Made by a program: the position numbers and the translations under genes. The notes under the pieces are model-generated. The model ran no database searches. It was not told the origin of the DNA and saw only the letters and a list, made by a program, of their open reading frames with translations. From Microbacterium maritypicum (GTDB lineage Bacteria > Actinomycetota > Actinomycetes > Actinomycetales > Microbacteriaceae): a stretch of DNA of 64,000 nucleotides. The DNA is taken from positions 1,798,001-1,862,000 of the forward strand of contig NZ_WAAQ01000001.1 of assembly GCF_008868125.1 (NCBI RefSeq). Direction: 5' to 3'. Of the stretch, positions 9,342 through 16,211 are shown one piece after another. Position 1 is the first letter of the stretch. The number at the start of each line of letters is the position of its first letter.

Positions 9342-9875
9342 GTGAACACCACCAAGAACCTCCCCCGCCTCGCCGCTGTGATCGCGGTCTCCCTGCTCGC
9401 GCTCACCGGCTGCACGCCGGAGAGCAGCACCTCCGAGTCCGCCTCCCGCCCGGCAGGCGAGACCGTCACCATCGAGGATGCCTGGGTGAAGTCGGCGGAC
9501 GAAGGCATGTCCGCCGCCTTCGGCACCCTCCTCAACAGCGGTGACGACGATGTGACGGTCGTCTCCGTCACGTCCGAGGCGTCCGACATGATCGAGCTGC
9601 ACGAGACGGTCGAGAACGAGGCCGGCGAGATGGTGATGCGCGAGAAGGACGGCGGATTCGTCATCCCCGCCGGAGGGAAGCTCGCCCTGGAGCCGGGAGC
9701 TAACCACATCATGCTGATGGGCCTCTCCGGTCCTCTCACCGCGGGCAGTGACGTCGCCTTCACTCTCACGTTCTCCGACGACTCCACGTATGAGTTCACC
9801 GCTCCGGTCAAGGACTACTCCGGCGCGAACGAGAACTACGAGGGCGGCGAAGAGCACGAGGGTATGGATCACTGA
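9342..9875 (+). CDS. PCu(A)C copper chaperone lipoprotein
   Basis: This 177-residue lipoprotein has a lipobox LTGC with Cys24 as the lipidation site. The mature part is a PCu(A)C domain: EDAWVKSADEGMSAAFGTL, then the copper-ligand pattern with MIELHET, a later Met in EMVMREK, and ANHIMLM. These Met and His residues deliver Cu(I) to cytochrome oxidase or to secreted copper enzymes. The GTG at 9342 was chosen because GAAAGG lies 7 nt upstream; an in-frame GTG at 9327 overlapping the copC stop is the alternative. The acidic, His-containing tail NYEGGEEHEGMDH may also bind metal. Confidence 0.92.
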   Translation: MNTTKNLPRLAAVIAVSLLALTGCTPESSTSESASRPAGETVTIEDAWVKSADEGMSAAFGTLLNSGDDDVTVVSVTSEASDMIELHETVENEAGEMVMREKDGGFVIPAGGKLALEPGANHIMLMGLSGPLTAGSDVAFTLTFSDDSTYEFTAPVKDYSGANENYEGGEEHEGMDH

Positions 9876-11101
9876 TGTCGGCGCCCCTTGAGGGCGCCCG
9901 CTCCCGCCGCGCCGGGTCGACCCGGCGGCAGTTCCTCCTCGGAGGCGCTGTCGCCGGAGTCGGCGCGGTCGCGGCCGTGGGAGTGGACCTCGCCCTGAAC
10001 CGCCAGGAGAGCGCAGCGAAACCGGTCTCCGCCCCGATGAACGGTGAGCTCACAGTGCCGTTCTTCGGAGTCCACCAGGCCGGTGTCGATACCGCAGCGC
10101 AGGCACACGGCATCTTCCTCGGCCTCGATCTCCGCGAGGATGTCGACCGAGAAGGTCTCACCCGCCTGATGCGCATCCTGACGGATGACGCGGCTCGTCT
10201 GACGCAGGGGCTGCCTGCCCTCGCCGACTCCGAGCCGGAGCTCGCGCTCTCCCCGGCGCGGCTCACGATCACCTTCGGGTTCGGTCCAGGGCTCGTCGCA
10301 CGAGCCGCCGGAGCGGGGCCCTCCTGGCTCGCTCCCCTTCCGGCTTTCAGGGTGGATCAGCTACGGCCCGAGTTCTCGGACGGCGACCTTCTCGTGCAGA
10401 TCGCCGGAGACGATCCGCTGACCGTCGCCCACGCGACGCGGATGCTCCTCAAGGACGCCCGCGGCTTCGCGAGTATCCGGTGGACACAGCAGGGCTTCCG
10501 CCGGGCCCATGGCACGGAACGCCCCGGCACGACGATGCGCAACCTCTTCGGGCAGGTGGACGGCACGACCAACCCGGAACCGGGCACGGAGCAGTTCGAC
10601 GAGGTCGTGTGGAGCGCAGACGGGTGGCTCGCCGGAGGCACCGGGATGGTGATCCGCCGCATCCGCATGGATCTCGACAAGTGGGACCGACTGGACCGCA
10701 GCGGACGCGACGCATCCGTGGGGAGGACGCTCGCCAACGGCGCCCCGCTGACCGGGACCGAGGAGTTCGACGAACCCGACTTCGAGGCGACGACGGCGAT
10801 CGGCTTCCCCGTGATCGCGCCGTTCGCACATATCCGACGCGCCCGCGGCGAGGGGAAGGAACACATCTTCCGCCGCGCGTACAACTACGACGAGCGACCG
10901 GTCGGCACCGAGGTGTCCGAATCCGGCCTGATCTTCGTCTCGTTCCAAGCCGATGTCGAGCGGCAGTTCGTCCCGATGCAGCGCAGACTCGATGAACTCG
11001 ACCTGCTCAACGAGTGGACGGTTCCGATCGGGTCGGCCGTCTTCGCGATCCCACCCGGGTGCGCTGAGGGCGGATTCATCGGCGAGACCCTCCTCGCCTG
11101 A
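9875..11101 (+). CDS. Tat-exported dye-decolorising (DyP) peroxidase, DtpA-like
   Basis: This 408-residue heme peroxidase carries a twin-arginine signal (TRRQFLLGG, Arg17-Arg18, then a hydrophobic stretch to about 40). The family motif GxxDG appears as GQVDG with Asp229, followed by TTN. The proximal heme ligand is His319 in FAHIRRA. Export and the two upstream copper genes match the Streptomyces arrangement in which the copper chaperone ECuC and DtpA take part in copper trafficking. Related exported proteins include EfeB, but no efeU or efeO gene is here. Its ATG shares one base with the preceding TGA, so expression is coupled. Confidence 0.92.
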   Translation: MSAPLEGARSRRAGSTRRQFLLGGAVAGVGAVAAVGVDLALNRQESAAKPVSAPMNGELTVPFFGVHQAGVDTAAQAHGIFLGLDLREDVDREGLTRLMRILTDDAARLTQGLPALADSEPELALSPARLTITFGFGPGLVARAAGAGPSWLAPLPAFRVDQLRPEFSDGDLLVQIAGDDPLTVAHATRMLLKDARGFASIRWTQQGFRRAHGTERPGTTMRNLFGQVDGTTNPEPGTEQFDEVVWSADGWLAGGTGMVIRRIRMDLDKWDRLDRSGRDASVGRTLANGAPLTGTEEFDEPDFEATTAIGFPVIAPFAHIRRARGEGKEHIFRRAYNYDERPVGTEVSESGLIFVSFQADVERQFVPMQRRLDELDLLNEWTVPIGSAVFAIPPGCAEGGFIGETLLA

Positions 11102-11104
11102 GAC

Positions 11105-11140
11105 TCCGACCGTGCCCGGCGACGGCCGGGCACGGTCGGA
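11105..11140. terminator. Strong hairpin terminator between convergent genes
   Basis: Perfect 16-bp arms at 11105-11120 and 11125-11140 with a 4-nt loop, directly after the DyP peroxidase stop. No T-run is present. Confidence 0.7.
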
Positions 11141-11164
11141 CACCCACCCGCGGCGCACGAGCGG

Positions 11165-11737
11165 TCACCGCACCTGCTCCCGCACGGGTCGATATCGCAG
11201 GGCGAACGAGCCGGAACGGAACTCCTGGCGGCCGATGAGCTCGAGAGGGATGCGCTCGCGCAGACCGGAGAGGAGCGCGGGCCCGTGTCCGGCGAGCACC
11301 GGCTGAACGACGAACTCGTACTCGTCGATCAATCCCAGATCGGCCAACGCCACGGGAAGCGTGACGCCGCCCACCCACACCGTTCCGCGGGACTCGAGGA
11401 TGAGACGTCGAACCGCACGCTCGAGGTCGCCGCGAACAAGCTCCGCGTTCCAGTCGACCTCGCTCAGCGTGCTCGACACGACGTACTTCTTCGCCCCGTG
11501 GATGGCCTCGGCGAAGGGGATATCCCACGCGCTCATCCCGTCCGGCCACACACCCGTCGCGGGCTTGCGCCACGCGGATTCCATCATCTCGTAGGTCACC
11601 CGGCCGAAGAGCAGGGCGTCGGCGCGCTCCATCTCCGCGGTCCAGTACTGCATCGACTCCTCATCCGGCGCGGCGCCGGCCTCGTGATCGCAGCAGCCGT
11701 CGAGCGTGACGTTGATCGAGTATCGAAGCGATCCCAT
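11165..11737 (-). CDS. RibD C-terminal/dihydrofolate-reductase-like protein
   Basis: This 190-residue cytoplasmic protein starts MGSLRYSINVTLDGCCDHEAG, the usual opening of the stand-alone RibD_C family (DHFR-like fold, NADPH-binding). Other family features are DALLFGRVTYEMM, PFAEAIHGAKKYVVSSTL and GTVWVGGVTLPVALADLGLIDEY. Members are mostly uncharacterised reductases and do not replace folate DHFR. The ATG is supported by GGAGAA 5 nt upstream. It converges on the DyP operon and is followed upstream by the tRNA cluster. Confidence 0.85.
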   Translation of the reverse strand: MGSLRYSINVTLDGCCDHEAGAAPDEESMQYWTAEMERADALLFGRVTYEMMESAWRKPATGVWPDGMSAWDIPFAEAIHGAKKYVVSSTLSEVDWNAELVRGDLERAVRRLILESRGTVWVGGVTLPVALADLGLIDEYEFVVQPVLAGHGPALLSGLRERIPLELIGRQEFRSGSFALRYRPVREQVR

Positions 11738-11834
11738 GATCGTTCTCCTTGGCGTGGGTCCGCATCTTCGCGGATCGCACCACCGTAACCCCCGCCGATA
11801 CGGATCGCATCCTCCCGGTCGCACTCCGGACACG

Positions 11835-11861
11835 AAAAAACCCCCGGAGAACCGGGGGTTT
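11835..11861 (-). terminator. Intrinsic terminator of the tRNA operon
   Basis: 10-bp perfect stem (arms 11838-11847 and 11852-11861, loop AGAA) followed on the minus strand by a run of six T. It is placed 7 bp after the 3' end of tRNA-Val(GAC). Confidence 0.88.
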
Positions 11862-11868
11862 CTGTCTG

Positions 11869-11940
11869 TGCGCGATACTGGGATCGAACCAGTGACCTCT
11901 TCCGTGTCAGGGAAGCGCGCTACCGCTGCGCCAATCGCGC
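11869..11940 (-). tRNA. tRNA-Val (GAC)
   Basis: A 72-nt cloverleaf. The acceptor arms GCGCGAT/ATCGCGC pair. The anticodon stem CTTCC/GGAAG encloses CTGACAC, giving anticodon GAC. The T arm has GGTTCGATCCC. The discriminator is A and CCA is not encoded. It is the last gene of a Gly-Cys-Val minus-strand unit and its body closely resembles the tRNA-Val(CAC) on the other strand nearby. Confidence 0.96.
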
Positions 11941-11967
11941 CCGTTGGGGCTATTCAGTTTTCCCGTG

Positions 11968-12038
11968 AGGTGGCGACGGGATTCGAACCCGTGTAAACGG
12001 CTTTGCAGGCCGGTGCCTAGCCGCTCGGCCACGCCACC
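11968..12038 (-). tRNA. tRNA-Cys (GCA)
   Basis: 71 nt. Acceptor arms GGTGGCG/CGCCACC pair, the anticodon loop CTGCAAA gives GCA, the T arm is GGGTTCGAATCCC, and the discriminator is U as expected for Cys. CCA is not encoded. Confidence 0.96.
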
Positions 12039-12092
12039 GTGTGGATTGACCCCACGTGCGGAAGATCTTCCGAAGAAGATCTCCTGCACTCG

Positions 12093-12165
12093 AGCGGATG
12101 ACGAGACTCGAACTCGCGACCCCAACCTTGGCAAGGTTGTGCGCTACCAACTGCGCTACATCCGC
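12093..12165 (-). tRNA. tRNA-Gly (GCC)
   Basis: 73 nt. Acceptor arms GCGGATG/CATCCGC pair, the anticodon stem CAACC/GGTTG encloses TTGCCAA (anticodon GCC), and the discriminator is U. CCA is not encoded. It is the first tRNA of the minus-strand Gly-Cys-Val unit. Confidence 0.96.
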
Positions 12166-12287
12166 ATTTCGTTCCCGGTTGTCCCGGGCACTCATGAAAC
12201 ATTAGCCGAAGATCCGCACTCCGCCAAACCGGCAGCGAATCTCGCGCGTGTCTCGCCGAGTGGTCCACAGGGCCTCTGAGCGTCCGG

Positions 12288-12293
12288 TAGTAT
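12288..12293 (+). promoter_or_regulatory. Possible -10 element of tRNA-Val(CAC)
   Basis: TAGTAT lies 23 bp before the mature 5' end of the tRNA, a suitable place for a promoter. No good -35 hexamer is visible. Confidence 0.4.
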
Positions 12294-12316
12294 CGGTTGA
12301 CGTACCCCGCGGGTAT

Positions 12317-12392
12317 GGGCGATTGGCGCAGTTGGTAGCGCGCTTCCTTCACACGGAAGAGGTCATCGGTTCGAGTCCGGTATCGCCCACCA
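12317..12392 (+). tRNA. tRNA-Val (CAC) with encoded CCA
   Basis: The 73-nt body has acceptor arms GGGCGAT/ATCGCCC and the anticodon stem CTTCC/GGAAG around TTCACAC (anticodon CAC). The T arm is GGTTCGAGTCC. Discriminator A is followed by a genomic CCA at 12390-12392, unlike the three neighbouring tRNAs. It is transcribed away from them and has its own terminator. Confidence 0.96.
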
Positions 12393-12393
12393 C

Positions 12394-12423
12394 AGAACCT
12401 CCGATCCACTCGGGGGTTCTTTT
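12394..12423 (+). terminator. Intrinsic terminator of tRNA-Val(CAC)
   Basis: 11-bp stem (12394-12404 with 12410-12420, one G-U pair, loop TCCAC) followed by a T-run. Confidence 0.88.
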
Positions 12424-12495
12424 CGTTTCCCCACCGCCTGGGCCGGAGACCTCCCGGTTCCCTCACGCGCGGCCGCCGGTCGACCTGCCGTCGCG

Positions 12496-13578
12496 CTACC
12501 CGACAGGGATACGCACGACGCGGTCGTCGCCTTCGTCCGGGTCTCCCCGACCGTCGGTGTTGTTCGTCAGCACCCACAGCGCCCCGTCCGGTGCGACCGC
12601 GACGTCCCGAAGCCTCCCGAGCGACTCGACGAGGAACTCGCCGGAGGCACGGAGGTCGGTGAGCGGCACCTGTCGGATCCGCTCTCCGCGGAGGTTCGCG
12701 ATGAAGATCGACCCCGCGGTGATCGCGATGCCACTCGGACTCGCGATGCCGGGAGTCCACTGCTGCACCGGATCGATGAAATCCGCACGGTCAGCGATGC
12801 CCTCGACCCTCGGCCATCCGTAGTTGCCGCCCGGTTCGATCACGTTGAGTTCATCCCAGGTGTCCTGACCGAACTCGCTCGCGTAGAGCGTTCCGTCTTC
12901 GTCCCACGCCAGCCCCTGCGGGTTGCGGTGGCCCAGGCTGTAGACGGGCGAGCCCTCGAAGGGGTTGTCCTCCGGCACGCGCCCATCCGGTGTGACGCGG
13001 AGGATCTTCCCCGCGAGAGATCCGAGATCCTGAGAGCCTTCACGGTCGCCGGCGTCGCCGACCGTCACGTAGAGCATCCCGTCAGGGCCGAAAGCGATGC
13101 GGCCGCCGTTGTGGTTACCGGCGGCGGGGAGGGCGGAGAGGATCGTCTCGGGCTCACCGATCTTCATCGACCCCGGCGCGCCCGACAGGCCGAATCGTTG
13201 CACCCTGTTCTCGTCGGCGGCCGTCGAGTACGCGTACAGGTCGCCCTCGTGTACGGCGATACCGAGCAGGCCGCCTTCGCCGCGCGGCTCGACGCCCTCG
13301 ATCACGCCCACCTCGCGCGTCTCACCCGCATCCGAGACCTCGACGATGCGGGCGGTGTCGCGTTCACTGAGCAACGCGGTGCTCCCGGAGAACGCGATGG
13401 ACCAGGGGGCTTCCAGGCCCTGCACGATCGTCTCCCTCTGCTCCGGGGAGATGCTGACGGACCCCGAGGACAGCGTCGGCGAAGGCGGAGCAGGTGGTGT
13501 CGGCGCGCACGCGACGAGAGCGATCCCGGCGGCGCACAACGCGGCCGATGCCCTCAACCCTCGCCGCGTCGTCCTCAT
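12496..13578 (-). CDS. PQQ-type glucose/sorbosone dehydrogenase lipoprotein
   Basis: This 360-residue lipoprotein has lipobox VAC with Cys24 and a Pro/Ser linker, so it is anchored outside the membrane. The rest is a six-bladed soluble aldose-sugar dehydrogenase propeller: LEAPWSIAFSGS, EGGLLGIAVHEGD, NHNGGRIAFGPDGMLYVTVGD, SLGHRNPQGLAWDEDG and NVIEPGGNYGWPR. Family members oxidise sugars with PQQ, but this class includes members with no proven cofactor, and no PQQ synthesis genes are present here. The ATG at 13578 is preferred because GAGGGA lies 6 nt upstream; a GTG is three bases earlier. Confidence 0.88.
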   Translation of the reverse strand: MRTTRRGLRASAALCAAGIALVACAPTPPAPPSPTLSSGSVSISPEQRETIVQGLEAPWSIAFSGSTALLSERDTARIVEVSDAGETREVGVIEGVEPRGEGGLLGIAVHEGDLYAYSTAADENRVQRFGLSGAPGSMKIGEPETILSALPAAGNHNGGRIAFGPDGMLYVTVGDAGDREGSQDLGSLAGKILRVTPDGRVPEDNPFEGSPVYSLGHRNPQGLAWDEDGTLYASEFGQDTWDELNVIEPGGNYGWPRVEGIADRADFIDPVQQWTPGIASPSGIAITAGSIFIANLRGERIRQVPLTDLRASGEFLVESLGRLRDVAVAPDGALWVLTNNTDGRGDPDEGDDRVVRIPVG

Positions 13579-13655
13579 CACCGTTCCCTCGCCTCGCGTT
13601 CGACACTAGACGCGCTGCGCGCGGCGCAGAAGAGGCGTGTGTCCGAGGGGCCGCG

Positions 13656-13661
13656 TAGCCT
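13656..13661 (+). promoter_or_regulatory. -10 element TAGCCT for a leaderless transcript
   Basis: TAGCCT is followed by GCCACG and the GTG at 13668. Confidence 0.5.
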
Positions 13662-13667
13662 GCCACG

Positions 13668-14117
13668 GTGTCGACGAATCAGCTTCTCCCCGGCCCCTGC
13701 GCGCTCTGCGGAGGCACACGGGGAGTACGCACGGAGGGCTCGTGGTGCTGCGCCTCCTGCGGATGGCGCGTCGGCGACGCCCCCGATCCCGACCTCCCCG
13801 TCCCCCGTGTCGACGTCGTCTACTACATCCGATTCGACCGTCGCGTGAAGATCGGCACGAGCCGGCGTCCGCGACAGCGGCTGGCCAGCATCAGGCACGA
13901 CGAGCTCCTGGCCTTCGAGCGCGGCGGTCGCGCCGTCGAACAGCAGCGACATCGCGAGTTCGCCGCGATCCGGGAGGGCGGTGAGTGGTTCACCTGGACA
14001 GATGAGCTGCGGGCGCACGTCGCTGCCCTCCAGGAAGAGGGCGAGCCGTGGCCGCTGTACGGACGCTGGCTGAGCGGAGCATTGCGCGGTATCGACGCCG
14101 CGGCACCCGAGCTGTGA
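13668..14117 (+). CDS. Zinc-ribbon plus GIY-YIG-like nuclease domain protein
   Basis: This 149-residue protein begins with a Cys4 zinc ribbon (Cys11, Cys14, Cys28 and Cys31). It then has a T5orf172/GIY-YIG-type domain: VVYYIRF at 50-56, VKIGTSRRPRQRLA at 60-73, and the later residues AVEQQRHREFAAIREGGEWF. The GIY-YIG tyrosines and the KIG(T/Y)S strand are recognisable. A DNA-binding or nicking function is inferred from the family and not proven. Such small proteins occur widely in actinobacteria. The GTG start is supported by TAGCCT 6 nt upstream. Confidence 0.75.
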   Translation: MSTNQLLPGPCALCGGTRGVRTEGSWCCASCGWRVGDAPDPDLPVPRVDVVYYIRFDRRVKIGTSRRPRQRLASIRHDELLAFERGGRAVEQQRHREFAAIREGGEWFTWTDELRAHVAALQEEGEPWPLYGRWLSGALRGIDAAAPEL

Positions 14118-14513
14118 CATGACGATGCCGGGCGACTGCTTCGGGAAGTCCAGTCACCCGGCACCGCGTCTCGGGAAGGATCAGGCTGTGGCGGCCCGAC
14201 CCCGGGTGGTCGCAGGCTGCGGCTGGCATCGGGATGATTCCTCCTCGTGTGGCGCCGCGGTGCGCGACTCACCACTGGTTCGAAGCCCGATGCGGATCGG
14301 ATTGCTCCTCACCTGCCTCCCGGCGGCCCCTCGAGCACCGAACGAGACACCACGGTCGATCGCCCCGGATCTTCGCGGCCGGGTCCCAGACACCACTGCT
14401 ACGGTGAGGGTGCCGGTATCTTGCCGGCATCAGGGAAGACTTCTCGTCGACCAACGGGCCTCATCGGTCATTTCGTTCTCCGTCGCCTCCTCTGTGCGAG
14501 TCCGAGGAGCATC
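14118..14513 (+). other. Non-coding stretch upstream of the DUF1611 gene
   Basis: About 396 bp with no convincing gene on either strand. The promoter-distal part includes the hairpin TGCCGG/CCGGCA (14411-14416 with 14424-14429) and a TACGGT that could be a -10 element. I could not match it to a known riboswitch. Confidence 0.5.
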
Positions 14514-15671
14514 ATGCCCACCCCGTCAGTTCCGTCTTTCATCGACCCCGCGCACGCCTGGGCCGCCCCGATCGGCCTCCCCTCGGGGACGACCGCGATC
14601 GTGTACTGCGAAGGCCAGTTCGGCGAGCAGGACGGCAAGACCGCCAACGGGCTGGTCCGCCACTCCGAGAAGTACGAGATCCTCAGCGTCATCGACAGCA
14701 CCCACGCGGGAGCGGATGCCGGGATGCTTCTGGACGGACACGTGAACGACATCCCGATCCTCGACGGTCTCCCCACCGCGATCGCGCACGCCGGGCACGT
14801 CCCGGACTACCTGATCTGCGGCGTCGCTCCCGCCGACGGCCTGCTCTCAGCCGATCAGCGCACCGTGCTCCTGGATGGCATCGCCCGCGGAATGCACATC
14901 ATCAACGGCCTGCACGAGTTCCTCACCGACGACGCCGAGTTCGTCGCCGCGGCGCTTCTCGCCCAGGTCACGATCACCGACATCCGTCGCCCGCGCGACA
15001 AGAAGGATCTCCACCTCTTCTCCGGTCGCATCTTCGACGTGACCTGCCCGCGCATCACGATCCTGGGCACCGACGGAGCGATCGGCAAGCGCACCACGGC
15101 GACGATCCTCGTGCGGGCGCTCAATGAGCGGGGCGTGCACGCTGTGATGGTCGGCACCGGGCAGACCACGATCATCCAGGGCGGGCGCTACGGTGTCGCC
15201 CTCGACGCCCTCGTCCCGCAGTTCTGCTCCGGCGAGGTCGAGAATCAGGTCGTCGCGGCGTTCGAGGGCGAGAACCCGGATGTGATCATCGTGGAAGGAC
15301 AAGGCGCACTCAGCCATCCCGCCTACATCACCTCCGCGCACATCCTCCGCGGCAGCCAGCCCGCAGGCGTGATCGTGCAGCACGCCCCCGGACGCAAGGT
15401 CCTCGGCGACTTCCCCATGGTGGCGATGCCCACGGTCGCGAGCGAGATCGCCCTGATCGAGGCGTTCGCCGACACGACGGTGATCGGCGTGACCGTCAAC
15501 CACGAGAACCTCTCGACGGAACAGCTGGCCACCGCGATCGACGAGATCGAGCTCCGCACGGGACTCCCCGCGACCGACCCGCTCACACGACCGCTGGCCG
15601 AACTCGTCGATATGGTGCTGCAGGCGTTCCCGATGCTCAGCCCGCGACGGACCAGCCGTAGCGCCGCGTGA
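14514..15671 (+). CDS. DUF1611 protein (DgcN-like, P-loop)
   Basis: This 385-residue cytoplasmic protein has an N-terminal alpha/beta half with IVYCEGQFGEQDGKTANGLVR and a C-terminal P-loop half with LGTDGAIGKRTTATI near residue 185, then VEGQGALSHPAY and GVIVQHAPGRK. It fits DUF1611. Marine DgcN proteins of this family N-acetylate D-glutamate, with DgcA acting next. No dgcA is next to it, so the substrate here is uncertain. The ATG at 14514 has GAGGAG 5 nt upstream. Its 3' end overlaps the convergent PemK-like gene by 35 bp. Confidence 0.82.
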   Translation: MPTPSVPSFIDPAHAWAAPIGLPSGTTAIVYCEGQFGEQDGKTANGLVRHSEKYEILSVIDSTHAGADAGMLLDGHVNDIPILDGLPTAIAHAGHVPDYLICGVAPADGLLSADQRTVLLDGIARGMHIINGLHEFLTDDAEFVAAALLAQVTITDIRRPRDKKDLHLFSGRIFDVTCPRITILGTDGAIGKRTTATILVRALNERGVHAVMVGTGQTTIIQGGRYGVALDALVPQFCSGEVENQVVAAFEGENPDVIIVEGQGALSHPAYITSAHILRGSQPAGVIVQHAPGRKVLGDFPMVAMPTVASEIALIEAFADTTVIGVTVNHENLSTEQLATAIDEIELRTGLPATDPLTRPLAELVDMVLQAFPMLSPRRTSRSAA

Positions 15672-16191
15672 GAGCCGTTCCGACGCGGTCGTAGCGGCGG
15701 CGATCGAGGACCGCCGCTTCCCGTCGCAGTCCGCGTTCGTGGACGCTGTACAGCTTCTCGATGTCGACCCAGGACTCGCGTCCCTGAGAGTCCCAGGCCC
15801 CGGTCCCGATCGAGAGGTAGTCCCGCTCCCCGTCGTGCGGCTTGCTGGTCATCCGCACCGCGTACACGCGATCCGCTGACTGCCGGCCGATCACGAGCAC
15901 GGGACGGTCTTTGCCGCGCCCGTCGTTCTCCTCGTAGGGCACCCAGGTCCAGACGATCTCGCCGGCATCCGGGGCACCGTCCCGCTGCGGCGCATAGGCG
16001 ACCCGCAGATCCCTGATCCGGTCCGGATCGATGCGGGCGGTCTCGGTGCCGGCGGGGGTGGAGGTCTCCTGCGGGGTCCGCAGACGCGCGTCCGGGCGTC
16101 TCGGATCTGTTGTCCGAGACGCCCGGCCGGAGCCCACTGCCTTGAGCAGAATCTCCGCGAGTGTTGCCAGGATGCCGTTGGTCTTGCTCAC
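15637..16191 (-). CDS. PemK/MazF-like protein without visible antitoxin
   Basis: This 184-residue protein has a low-complexity N-terminal 65 residues rich in Arg, Thr and Pro. A PemK-like domain follows: DAGEIVWTWVPYEENDGRGKDRPVLVIGR, then VYAVRMTSKPHD and SWVDIEKLYSVHE. PemK/MazF toxins are mRNA endonucleases of about 110 residues paired with a small antitoxin. Here the N-terminal extension is unusual and no antitoxin gene is adjacent, so it may not be a toxin. TAGGGT lies 6 nt before the GTG, fitting a leaderless start only 20 bp after the amt stop. Confidence 0.75.
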   Translation of the reverse strand: MSKTNGILATLAEILLKAVGSGRASRTTDPRRPDARLRTPQETSTPAGTETARIDPDRIRDLRVAYAPQRDGAPDAGEIVWTWVPYEENDGRGKDRPVLVIGRQSADRVYAVRMTSKPHDGERDYLSIGTGAWDSQGRESWVDIEKLYSVHERGLRREAAVLDRRRYDRVGTALTRRYGWSVAG

Positions 16192-16197
16192 ACGGTC

Positions 16198-16203
16198 ACC
16201 CTA
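16198..16203 (-). promoter_or_regulatory. -10 element TAGGGT for the PemK-like gene
   Basis: On the minus strand TAGGGT is followed by GACCGT and the GTG at 16191. Confidence 0.45.
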
Positions 16204-16211
16204 ACCGCAGA

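Noticed and set aside
12058..12071. 14-bp palindrome CGGAAGATCTTCCG between tRNA-Cys and tRNA-Gly
   Set aside because: It lies in the transcribed tRNA spacer and more likely forms a processing hairpin than an operator.
14118..14513. Cobalamin riboswitch
   Set aside because: CACTG and GGGAAG occur in the gap, but the conserved core order and the terminal GTCAGGAGACC-like segment are missing.
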